Source: Salvelinus alpinus (lineage: Eukaryota > Chordata > Actinopteri > Salmoniformes > Salmonidae). From it: a DNA stretch of 64,000 nt. The DNA lies in contig NC_092098.1 in NCBI RefSeq assembly GCF_045679555.1, forward strand, positions 16,320,538 through 16,384,537, given 5' to 3'. Shown here in pieces: positions 46,381 through 57,900 of this stretch (position 1 is its first letter; each line of letters opens with the position of its first letter). A program made the translations under genes and the position numbers. Below the pieces are notes generated by a model that made no database searches, had not been told where the DNA came from, and saw only the letters and a list, made by a program, of their open reading frames with translations.

Positions 46381-47034
46381 CAAACATTTCCGTATGATGA
46401 TTAATTCAGCTCCAAACTATAACCGTATTACCATTACACCACGCAATAAGACACAATGTTACTGTAAACAAACCCCTGCATTTATTTACATTAAAATGTA
46501 TGCCAAAAAAAGCATTCCTATCACAAGTGGTCAATTGTTCAATATCATGAAAATAAACAAACCTGTTTGAAAAGCTATGATGAATATACAATCAATTTCA
46601 AACATGTTATATATTAATATTGTGGAAAGCCAACAATGCCTATTCAGATGCAAAAACAAACATACATATTTTTATTTAACAAATTCCAACTCAGAAGCAT
46701 TGACAAAGTGTCCAGTGTTCCATATTATATTCATACCTAATGCATTAAAAAAAACTAGAAAATATATGCAAATAGTCTGTCCCACACACATGAACAGACA
46801 GAAGCAACGGAAATGGACACACACACGGATATACACTTGTGTACATACGCAAACACACACAGACACACCCTTCCCCACACTATTCTACATAGAGATACAA
46901 CATTTGCATATTTATTAATGAAAATTAATAAGGTCACGTTAATCTAAAGGATATCATTGTCACTCAGTAAGGCCAAATACAGATACAGTGTATCCTACAT
47001 GAGACAATTCTTCCAGGGATCTCAGAGGATTTTA

Positions 47035-47740
47035 TACTGAACAAAAATATAAAACGCAACATGCAACAATTTCAACGATTTTACTGAGTTACAGTTCATA
47101 TAAGGAAATCAGTCAATTGAAATAAGTTGTCCCTCACATGACTGGGCAGGGGCGCAGCCGCGGGTGGGCCTATGAGAGATTGGCCCACCCACTGGGGAGC
47201 AAGGCACTGCCAATTAGAATGATTTTTTCTACACAAAAGGGTTTTATTACAGACAGAAATACTCCTCAGCTGTCCAGGTGGCTGGTCTCAGACGATCCAG
47301 CATGTGAAGAAGCCAGATGTGGACATACTGCAAAATTCTCTAAAACAACATTGGAGGCAGCTTATGGTAGAGAAATGAACATTCTCTGGCAACAACTCTG
47401 GTGGATATTCCTGCAGTCAGCATGCCAATTGCACACTCCCTCAAAACTTTGTGTGGTGCACATTTTAGAGCCTTTTATTATGCGCAGCACAAGGTGCACC
47501 TGTGTAATGATCATGCTGTTTAATCAGCCTCTTGATATGCCACATCTGTCAGGTGGATGGATTATCTTGGCAGAGGAGAAATGCTCACTAACAGGGATGT
47601 AAACAAATTTTGGGAGAAATCTCAAGATTTGAGAGAAATAAGCTTTCTGTGGATTTGGTAAAATTCTGGGATCTTTTATTTCAGCTCATGAAATTATGAG
47701 ATCAACACTTCACATGTTGCGTTTATATTTTCATTCACAT
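47035..47740. mobile_element. Non-autonomous DNA transposon, about 0.7 kb
   Basis: The left end ACTGAACAAAAATATAAAAC continues GCAACATG and is mirrored by the right end CATGTTGCGTTTATATTTTC. This is a common fish repeat. The open frame at 47138–47602 lies inside it and is not a gene. The element overlaps the possible MYO18A 3' UTR. Confidence 0.78.
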
Positions 47741-48807
47741 TAGAACTTTTGAGGCAATACATGTTTTTCCCCATAAGGGAGGGGGGCTTATAGCACTTAG
47801 GCCATTTGTCTCATATAAAAACAGATTGACATTTTTGTTTTATATCCAGCGCATGTGTATCTTGAAAGATGAAGATCCCTAGAAAGCCCCCCGTCACAAC
47901 AGATAGTAAATATATTCCCTTTGAAAACCAACAGACATGACACGAGGAGACAAAAGCATGGCTGAGCTTTAAACGAGCAAGACCAAAACCATTCCAGCAT
48001 GAACTACTGTACGCAAATGTAGCAGATCCAATCGTTTTCCCTCAAAGCAGCTCCCCCTCCCGTTCAATAAGAACCATACTTTCCAAAATTGATAGAAAAA
48101 CAAAACAGTCTCGGAACAAGATAAATAAGTCTTGCTTCTAGTTACTGATATTGGCTAAATATTGTTTATGACCAGAGACAGTCCAAACACATGTAGAGGA
48201 GACAATGGCATTTCTAAGTGCTAACGAGGATATGCTGGACTGTCAGGCGTATGGGCCTGCAGTGAGAAGTCACATTGTAAGGGAGACTTAAACCGAGCCT
48301 GCTACAGTCATTTGAATAAACCACAAGCTCTCCAGTCCTCAAACAACAGATGACAGCGGGAGCATAAATTAGCCTATGAAAAGCAGTTCTCTTAAATAAG
48401 CCAGTGGTGATAAACTCTACAGATATATCTTAAAATATGCCATTGGTGCTAAGCTCTATACTTATATTGCTTCAAAGCTGCAGAGCTGATGGGGACACTA
48501 TGCTGTAAGATTCTATGATGGAATTTCACTTTTCCAAATCACCCTGTAAAGAATTCTTCAAAGCTCTTAGTAGCAACGGAAAATGGCTATGCCACATTCC
48601 ATTTAGATTGAACCACGGTGAGTTCTACAGTATGTGCACTCTGACCTTCCCCTGTTCTTGCATCTGGTTCTAGCTAGCATTGCTCACCGATGTTCAAATG
48701 AGGATGGCATGGGGGAGGTGTATTTTGATTAAATAAAGCATTATATCTGTCTCTGGTGTGTTCGTCTAGGATGGTGGTGGTAGTGAGAGATGTGACATTA
48801 GTCTCTG
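47741..48807 (-). other. Probable MYO18A 3' UTR (short isoform)
   Basis: This follows the TAA at 48808 on the minus strand. I see no AATAAA within it. The first is at 47675–47680, inside the adjacent DNA element, with others at 46911 and 46671. Confidence 0.4.
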
Positions 48808-48922
48808 TTACGCTGTGGACTCTGCCAGCTTGCTATCACTGTCACTTTCCTTCAGGGAGTGTCTGCTCGAACCCCTCTCCTCTTTGTCCTCTTCACTGAG
48901 GTGTCTCCGGTACAGAGGAGGG
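48808..48922 (-). CDS. myo18a: MYO18A alternative terminal exon 2: short canonical C-terminus
   Basis: The acceptor CTCCCACAG joins exon G in frame and encodes [18 protein letters not shown], then [20 protein letters not shown] and TAA at 48808–48810. The pattern resembles the human end [23 protein letters not shown]. The human segment just before it (SYWKSLAPDRSDDEHD) was not found and may be skipped or lost here. The 3' UTR extends leftward. The first minus-strand AATAAA seen is near 47675–47680, inside a repeat. Confidence 0.88.
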
Positions 48923-51900
48923 CTGTGGGAGGAGAGAGGAGAAGAGAGAGATTTTTATATAGGAGAAACACTGCTGAATTGAACCCTGCCTGAAAACTAT
49001 GGGTGCTTGAGATTTGCAGAGGTCACAGGTCACATATCAAGCCTACTGACTCCATCTTCCTCCACGGGTCAGGGCCATGGTCAGCAGCATAAGCTGCTTG
49101 AATAGAAATGCAGCATATTACCCCTTTCAAAGTAACAATCAATGCTGGAGCAAAGATCATGCATGGCTGCCAATAGCCAAACAAACCAAAACACTTCAAC
49201 ATTACTAGATCCACACCACTAGTTTCATGCACAAAAAACAGTAAAGGTTTTCAAAGTCAGAATGTGGACCTGTGTTTTTTCTAACTCAGTTTTTTCCAGT
49301 GTTATATTCATTTCTCTTGAAGCTTTCATAATAGCCATATGGTGAGATGGAAGGACAGACTGAAAATAGAAAAGGTCGAAGGTAGGAAAGTTTAGCGTTC
49401 TGGTTTACGCTTTCATTACCCTTCGGGGGCTAACGCCGAGCTTCAAAGTTGATGAAACAATGACAAAGCAGTGGTACAGTGAATATACACTAGATGACCA
49501 AAAGTATGTGGACACCTGCTCATCAAACATCTCATTCCAAAGTCATGGCCATTAATATGGAGTTGGTCCCCCTCTACTCTTTTGGGAAGGCTTTCCACTA
49601 GATGTTGGAACATTGCTGCAGGGACTTGCTTCTATTCAGCCACAAGAGCATTAGGTGTTCAATGAGGTTCAGGTCAGAGCTCTGTGCTGGCCAGTCAAGT
49701 TCTTCCACAATGATCTCGACAAACCATTTCTGTGTGGACCTTGCTTTGCGCATGGGGGCATAGTGATACTGAAACAGGAAAGGGCCTTGCCCAAACTGTC
49801 AGCACAAAGTTGGAAGCGCAGAATCTTCTAGAATGTCATTGTATGCTGTAGCGTTAAGATTTCCCTTCACTTGAAGGTAAGGGGCCTAGCCCGAACCATG
49901 AAAAACAGCCCCAGTCCATAAATCCTCCTCCACCAAACTTTACAGTTGGCACTATGCATTCGGGCAGGTAGCGTTCTCCTGGCATCCACCAAACCCAGTT
50001 TAGTCCGTTGGACAGTCAGAAGGTGAAGTGTGATTCATCACTCCAGAGAACGCGTTTACACTGCTCCAGAGTCCAATAGCGGCGAGCTTTACACTACTCC
50101 AGCCGACGCTTTGTGTATGGTGATCTTAGGCTTGTGTGCGGCTGCTCGGCCATGGAAACCCATTTCATGAAGCTCCCGACGAACAGTTATTGTGCTGACG
50201 TTGCTTCCAGGGGCAGTTTGGAACTCGATAGTGAGTGTTGCAAACGAGGACAGACAACTTTTACGCACTACACGCTTCAGTACCCGGCAGTCCCGTTCTG
50301 TGAGCTTGTGTGGCCTACCACTTCGCGGCTGAGCAGTTGTTGCTCCTAGACAATTTCACTTCACAATAACAGCACTTACAGTTGACCGGGGCAGCTCTAG
50401 CAGGGGCAGACATTTCAGGAACTGAGTTGTTGGAAAGGTGGCATCCTATGACGGTGCCATGTTGAAAGTCACTGAGCTCTTCTGTACAGGCCATTCTACT
50501 GCCAATGTTTGTCTATATAGATTGGATGGCTGTGTGCTCGATTTTATACACCGGTTAGCAACGGGGGTTGCTGAAATAGCTAAATCCACAAATTTGAAGG
50601 GGTGTCCATCTACTTTTGGCCATGTAGTGTAGCATGCAGACTGCAGGAAAGCTGAGTAACACCACCTCTTCAGACCAAGTGACTCTGCCCACTTGTTTCT
50701 ATTGTTATTGTCATGCTGTTGAAGTAACTGACCTACCGTATGTAAATGGTTCCCCTCAATCCAGCATATTAAATACATGGTGGATATATGCTAATGCAGT
50801 AATCAGTGTTCATGTTCAATCAGGTCTACAGTTATGTCTTGTTGAGGCCCGGAGGGAGCACATTTAAAGTGGCCGTGCTTGATGGATGGTTGTCTATTAA
50901 TATGTGCACCAACATGCAGTTAGCTTCCTCACCATCACCAAGCACCATGTTCAGGTAAGAAATCTCTATTAACCCTTTGCACTCGTACCCGAATACGGGT
51001 TGAAAATGGAAGATTTAGGCACAGATAAACGCCTAAATTGGAACGCAGTGGCCATACAGTAACATGCTATACTGTACATGACGTCAAAGCTCTGGCTCTT
51101 CGCATCACAGCGCTGTATGGGTTGTGACTGACAGCCGTTTGAAACTTGAGCACCTCGCGTAAAAAGACGTTGCCCCCATCCCTCCTGCTAATTTGGCAAC
51201 TTTTTGGGGGGCACATGTTTTGTTGTCGGAGTGCAGGAAATTCTATAAATTAAGATGACTGTGTGTTTTGAAAGATGAGAAGTTGTGGATTATAATAAAT
51301 ACTGCTTTGATGTCATAAAAGCAAGCGTAACACTGGTGAGCCCAAATGTGCACTTCACATTTCCAAATCATAAAACTCATGTCATTATACAGGGTCAACG
51401 TTTCTGATCACTATGTTTGATGTACAGTTACAAGATGACCTGGCATCATACCCCTGGGTTGTTCTGAACACAATGAGCCCATTTGTCTATGCCTGAATAT
51501 GTCACTTAACTTTGATTTGTCTTGCCTTCCAGGTTACCCACTTGGTCATTTTGTAAATATTTATTATGTTCTGGAACCATTACATGTACCCATCTCATTG
51601 TTATTTAATTATTAAAGATATACAAATGTTTTTTGCACCCACCATGTGTCATGTCCGCAATGGTCATGTGAGGTGAAATGTGTATGTTTTGGGATGTGAA
51701 CACTCAGTGAGTTTGACCTGACGAAGATCCATTTCAAATGGAAACCTTGTCAATAAAGTGGTGAATTGGGAGCTTTAACAGTGTGTGGGCCTTCTTGTTC
51801 TATACTAGTAATGCTATAAAGTCAACATGTTTGGTTAGTCACACCATGCTTTCACTCCATTCCCAGGCATCACCTACTGCTGGCCAGGGGCTTTAGTCAC

Positions 51901-54900
51901 TATCAGGCTTGTAGAGATATTTCATCACCATGCTGTCCATCTTCTTCTTCTTTTTCTTCTCATCCTTCTTACTTGGGGGTCTCTGTTCAGCGGCATCTTC
52001 CTCATCTGAGGCAGGGCGGGCTGGACCTCTCTTCACACTGTTGGAGCTGCGGTAGGAGACGGTGGAGGCCGAGCTGGAGGAAGAGGAGGACTCCGAAGAG
52101 GAAGATTCAGACTTGCTCTCTTTCTTCCTGGAGCCCTTCCTGGACTTCTTTCCCTTCTTCTTGGAGCTTTTCCTGCTGTGGCGGTCGTCTGAGTCTGAGG
52201 AGCTGTCTGAGGAGCTCTTCTTCTTGGCCTTGCCTCTGCGGGAGCTGGAGCTGCTGGTGCTGTGGGAGCTGAAGCTGCTGGAGGACCTGGTGCTGTAGTC
52301 CACTGCTGAGCCAGACGCTGAACGACGCACGCTGGATGCACTACGGCCCAGACCCTCGTCATCCCCCTTCACACTGTTCCGGTCATCCTCATCTTTCTTT
52401 TCCTCATTCTCTTCCTCGTCGTCAGACTCGTCCAGTTTGCTGCGTTTGAACTTGATGGGCTTGAAGCTGAGGACCTCGTTGATGGCCTTCTCCAGGTCAG
52501 GGTCAAGGTAGTTCCGGTGGGTGACAGCCTTAATGTCAGAGGTGTCTGGGGGGTTGTCGTCAGAGGAGCGAGGCTGAGCCGGGGTGGAGTAGCTGCGGCC
52601 TAGGGAGTGAGGGCTGTAGGCAGAGGTTCCCTGACTGAAGGCCATGCTCAGAGCATCATCATCGTCGTCCATGCGCAGGCCGAACTCACTGAGCCGGCTG
52701 CTGCGGGCCACAGATATACGGGAGTCAGCCTTGCTCACGCTGCCTGGGCTGCGACCCCCAGTGCGCCTGCTCATGCTGGGGCTGACCGAGGTCCCGTATG
52801 AATCGATACGCCCATCATCCTTCCAGGAGGTGCTACGTCGCAGGCCACGAGGGCTGGTACGACTAACACTGGTGATGCTGCTAATGATGGACATATTGTC
52901 ATCATCCATGTTTGGCATGGCTCTACGGCTGGACCTGCTAGGGGCCAGGGAGGACACCATGGAGTCCTTGTCAAAGTCAGGGCTGTGTGGGGCCCAGCGG
53001 CGCTCCAGACCCTTCCTGGCCCTGCTGGTGGCCTCAGAGTAGGCCTGGGAGATGACCGAACCACGGTCATCATCATCTTGTGACTTCTTCCTGTCGTCCT
53101 GGTCTGTGGACTTAGACTTGGCCTTGCGTAGGGAGGAGCGGTCCGGGGTGTCGGACTGTTCCTTTAGCGTACTGAAGAGGGAGCTCTCGTCCCCCTGGCC
53201 TCCGATGGAGTCTTTCAGGTTGGAACGCTTCCTGTAGCTAAGGGAACTCATCACAGACACCGATCTGCTGTCTACTTCTTTGCTCTCTTTGCCTTCCTTG
53301 CTACCTTCTTTAATCTCCTTAACCTCTTTGCCTTCCTTGGCATCTACATTCACTGCATATCTGAGATGCCATGAAGAGGACGGTGTAGGAACAAGAACAC
53401 CATGGAAACAACCAACAGAGACACAGAGAAACAGAGAGAGAAAATATGAGAATTTACACACTTAATGAAATTATGAAATTAAAAGTTCAGAAGGATGAAA
53501 TACATGTGATTGAATCCCTGAAGTGTAGAATGCTTGTCAACATTCCCCAACTTTTCCAGCAGCAGCTAACTGAGGTTCCTGATGACACTTTGTCCTCTGA
53601 AGTGAGTGTAATAAGGAAAGTTAAGTTGTGAGTCGATCTGCTAAAGCTCGTCAAAAAGAGCAGGTATATATTTGGGGCTATCCTGTGCTGTCTGCCAGTG
53701 GGGAGGAAATGCATTAATCTCAGGCAGAGCAGAGAGAGGGGCCATTTAGCAGGTATGCCAGCTGGCCTTGGGCCACTTCAATAAATCTGACAGGCAGCAC
53801 AGCGCCCGTATCCCTCTTCCCTCTGCTGTGCCGCCTGCTGTCATTAGAGGGATGACAGGGAGGCAGAGAGAGATGACACCTAATCTCATGAAATACTCAC
53901 CCTTCCATTCCACCCTGCCTCAGCTAATCCTGGGCTCTTTAGCTCTCAGCAGGGTAAACTCATATAGGAATGGGATGGGATTGAGGAAGCCATCACTGCT
54001 TTATCAGGGCCCAGCCAGAAGGAAGGGGGATGATAACATAATGAGGAGGCTGTCAACTGAGGAGGCTGATAGACAGACAGACAAGTCAAGACAAGACTGA
54101 CCTGGAGCTCTTCAGACTGCCCTCGTCTGACAGAGTCTTGGTGGAGCCCTTATTCTTGGACAGCCAGGACTTGACCCCGTCCACACGGTCCTCCACCTCT
54201 GAGTCCGTGTCCGACTCGTCACCACTGAGGAAGACAAAAGGAGAGCAAACAGTGTTGTTATGTTGCTGTTGGTGTTGGCAGGAGGCAGAGCTGTTTAAAA
54301 AGAGTCATCTGGGAGTGTTAGCGAGGATCCACCATAGAGGAAAACTGTTGGTTTGGACAGGAAGTACAACACTGACAAATCATATGTTTTGAATGTCATA
54401 AGATAACAGCTTTCTGATTTAGTTAGTCAGACAGCAGCTGTATTCCATTCATTGTGACAGTAACTTGGGGTTGAGCAATGCAAATGCAGGCAATCACAAC
54501 AAGCTTTAGGGAGACAACAGCAGTCTGTTAACGTAGAGCGATGACAGACCTAGAATTTTGCACCCAGTCGCAAACTAGTTTACCAGTCAAAATCTAGTGT
54601 TGGACTCTGCTACTTTCTGAATATTGATACAAAAAAATATCAGCCACAAAGCTAAAGTTAGGCCACAATAAGTTCGATGAAAAACCAAGAAGACTCGTTT
54701 GAAAGAGAGAAAAAATAATTATATTCGATATTGGTGCATCCATAAATCTGAATGCGTGCTTTCTCTTCCCCTGTTAAATGTATAATCGCTTATGATGGGG
54801 GCGGTCGAGCGAAACGAGTCGTGGTGCCTCCGAGCGGAGCGGAATGCAAATGAATGTTGCTCATGAAGGCGTTATTAACTCTGTGGCCATAGCGAGGCTT

Positions 54901-57900
54901 TTAGGATGTCTGTGGCGAGTGGCTGAGCGTGGCCTGTTGATGTAGATTGTTATTGGGGCTGAGCCGATGAGATGGCCCTCTAGCCCTGGCCTTGACAATA
55001 ACAAGCAGTAAACAGATACTGGAGGGAACCCGAGGAGAAATGATATTAGATCACGCTTGGGAAAGGTCAGCGGGAGCATTTCCATCCTGATTCATCTGTT
55101 CCTCAATCCTGCAGAGGTGAAGCTTCTCTGACACTGTATTATGCATCTGTTGTTTGATGGACAGGGGGGACGGACAGGGGAGTAGGAGAGGTGAGGGGAG
55201 AGGGGAAGGGGGCCACCCACAGGGGCTAAAGTCTTAGGTAATGGACAAACGTGTCTGGGAACAATTAAGCCTAGCAGTGTTCATGAGTTTCTAGTACCAG
55301 AATGAACTATACATGAACATGGACAGAAAAGAGAAACAATTTGGATCATAACCAACAACATTCAGTCTCTGCATCAATACAAACAACAATTTCCAGTGTC
55401 TGTTGTGACGTGACATCAATCAAAATAGCACTATTTTGTGACGAGTGATAAACACCAAAAGCAAAGGACGGGTTTCCTTTCTTCTTTGACCAGCTTATCT
55501 GGCAAGGCTGTGGGACAGGATGCAAAGTGCTTATCATGAGCCAACATTGTGCATCTTATTCAAAGAGGTCTCTGATGATGGCTTTCTTTAATGGTATAGA
55601 CCGCTGGGCTGCATCGCCCTGCTCACATTTACATGCCTGCCATTAAAGCCTCCCACTGCAGAGAGCAATACAACGGTATATCACACATTCAATCAAGTCT
55701 CCATGAACAAAGTGTTTGTGTTGCCTCCCCTCTCTGCATGTGCAGAACCACAGTTCCATTTACCTGCATAGAGACAGAGACGTGCTCTCAGAATGGATGG
55801 AGGCATACAGTACACAGCGGCAGGAAGTAGGGGTGCTGAGGGTGCTGAAGCACCCCCTGATAAATCCTTAAAAATTGTGGCCGTCTGTGGACATGGACAT
55901 TTGCTACCTTATTAGACTCAGTCATTTAGGGTCTCTCTCATTTTCAATGTATCAAACACAGCTTTCTGGGAAAGACAGTCCGTAAACTGTCTCCCACATG
56001 CAAGGCAAAACTATTCTCTTTTTCCCACAGACCGAAACACACAAACACCTGCACTGGAGCAGCTGTGGGACAGAGGCGCCTTGTAATCGAGTGCTTTGCA
56101 AATCGTGTCACACACAATTTATGTCCTTGGCCTCACACCACTGGCTAAGCAGCGCTGAGGCTCCAGGGCGCAAACAAGCACAGAGAATTTAGAGCCCGAC
56201 ATTAATCGCTTATGACAATCGGCCTCCACTGGTTGTATATCTGTCCCACATACCTACAGTACATCCTCATGAAGCTCCATATGGATGGGTCCTGTTTACA
56301 GTATTCTACACTTGCATCCTCTTGGTCCCAGCATTTCCTATCATGGTCAAACTGTTCACTGATTACGGCAGAGACAGGTCCATTAAATCCATGTTATTTG
56401 AGCAGTGTTTTGCAGTACACTGTGTACACACAGTCAGACTCACATACTCCACAGTCTTCAAAGACCTGTACTGTTCAGAATATGTTTTGTGTGATCTTCT
56501 TACGACCATGAAAGGGTACATTGGATAAAGAACTGCCTGAAAATGAAGAGTGCACTGGAAAGGTGACACCTTCCTTCCCTCTTAATGTTTCAAAGTACAT
56601 CTCAGAAACCAGGAAAGAGATGTCCAAAGGTTTCATACCGATTCATTATTCGTTATCCCCTTCACACTCACACAAAAACCATTCCTACCATTGTCACCTT
56701 TTATTGGTGCAATTACTCAAATCCAGATCAAAAATAAGTCCTAATCCTGCTGAACATTCCCTTCACAATTCGATGGCAAATCAATTCTTCCATTAATGTT
56801 TAGCTCGCTGCTATTACATACAGATCAAAAGGGAGAACAAATTTGCTCCTAAGTAACCATGGTGATTCACTTTCTTTTCTCTTGAGCACAGCTAAGTGAG
56901 GAACCCACAAGCTTGATGCTGATGTACAGACAGACACCGTGCACTGTGCTGATTCACATGAGATGCCTGTCTGATGGCAAATGAATGAATAACAATGAGA
57001 GAAATTGACTCACAGGGCAGCGAAGTGTTCTCTCTTGGAACAAGCAATTAGAGGTTAATACTGACACAAATAAAACATGCTGCGAAAATGAACTGCAGAC
57101 ACTAACTACAAATCACATACAAAGCACCCTCTTTCATTCAAAATTGTGACGCACGTTTGCATTCTTCCATCAAGACATGACGAGCTACACTGGAATTGGA
57201 ATGTTAACTTTAATTATGGGGCTTTAGAATAAATGATTTTATGTCTAAGTCCAAAGTGATTAAGACAGCACGGTGACCTGAGTAGAGCAAGCTAGGCGCT
57301 GCGAAACAAGCAGCTCAACCACACTCTACAGAGAGCAAACCTACCTTCCATCACAGAGAGATGTAAAAACAAGTAAACAAAGACTCAACCTTTTGTGATT
57401 AATAGGTTATACTGTATAGAAATCTATCAATGCTCTTGAACACAATGAAATGAGTTAGTGGGTCCTCAAAAGCATGAATGTAGAATGGCATGTCACATAA
57501 CAGAGAGTGAAGGTCCATGGTTGTTGCCTAAAATGGGACAATGGTTCATGATATTTAATGGGAGAGTGATGCAGTATCTACAGGTATTCCATGACCGTGT
57601 TTTATTTTTTGAAATTATATAGAATTTTTCCACAGCGGTGAGCACGTCTCAAACAGTAGGTTTGTAGAGATGCTAATCTTAAAGTAGTTTGAACTAAGTT
57701 CCTTCTGCTCAAAATGTCATCATAAACAGCAGAAGTGCAATGTCTCCCTAATACAGCATCATTCTCTCGTGGGACGATGATTTTAAAACCTTGAAACCAA
57801 GCAATAATGGGAAAAGAAAGGATGCATTGTCTGTTCTTACGTTTTGTTCTTTCGTTTCTGATACTTTGTCACCATGTCTTGTAAACTGGGCGATGAGTGG

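Noticed and set aside
47138..47602. A 154-codon plus-strand open frame
   Set aside because: It lies wholly inside a dispersed non-autonomous DNA transposon and has no transposase motifs.
51721..51770. A plus-strand AATAAA after a symmetrical GATCCATTTCAAATGGA segment, considered as a gene end
   Set aside because: No plus-strand coding exon precedes it. It resembles a dispersed repeat end.
51973..53042. Plus-strand and other-frame open frames across the long MYO18A exon
   Set aside because: They are shadows of a biased Ser/Lys/Asp-rich coding exon and contain no recognisable domains.
53361..53461. A hydrophobic, signal-peptide-like N-terminus ([20 protein letters not shown]) in front of the Ser/Lys-rich MYO18A exon
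   Set aside because: It is intron sequence upstream of the CATCTCAG acceptor. The split codon joins exactly to exon G of MYO18A, so a separate secreted protein is not supported.
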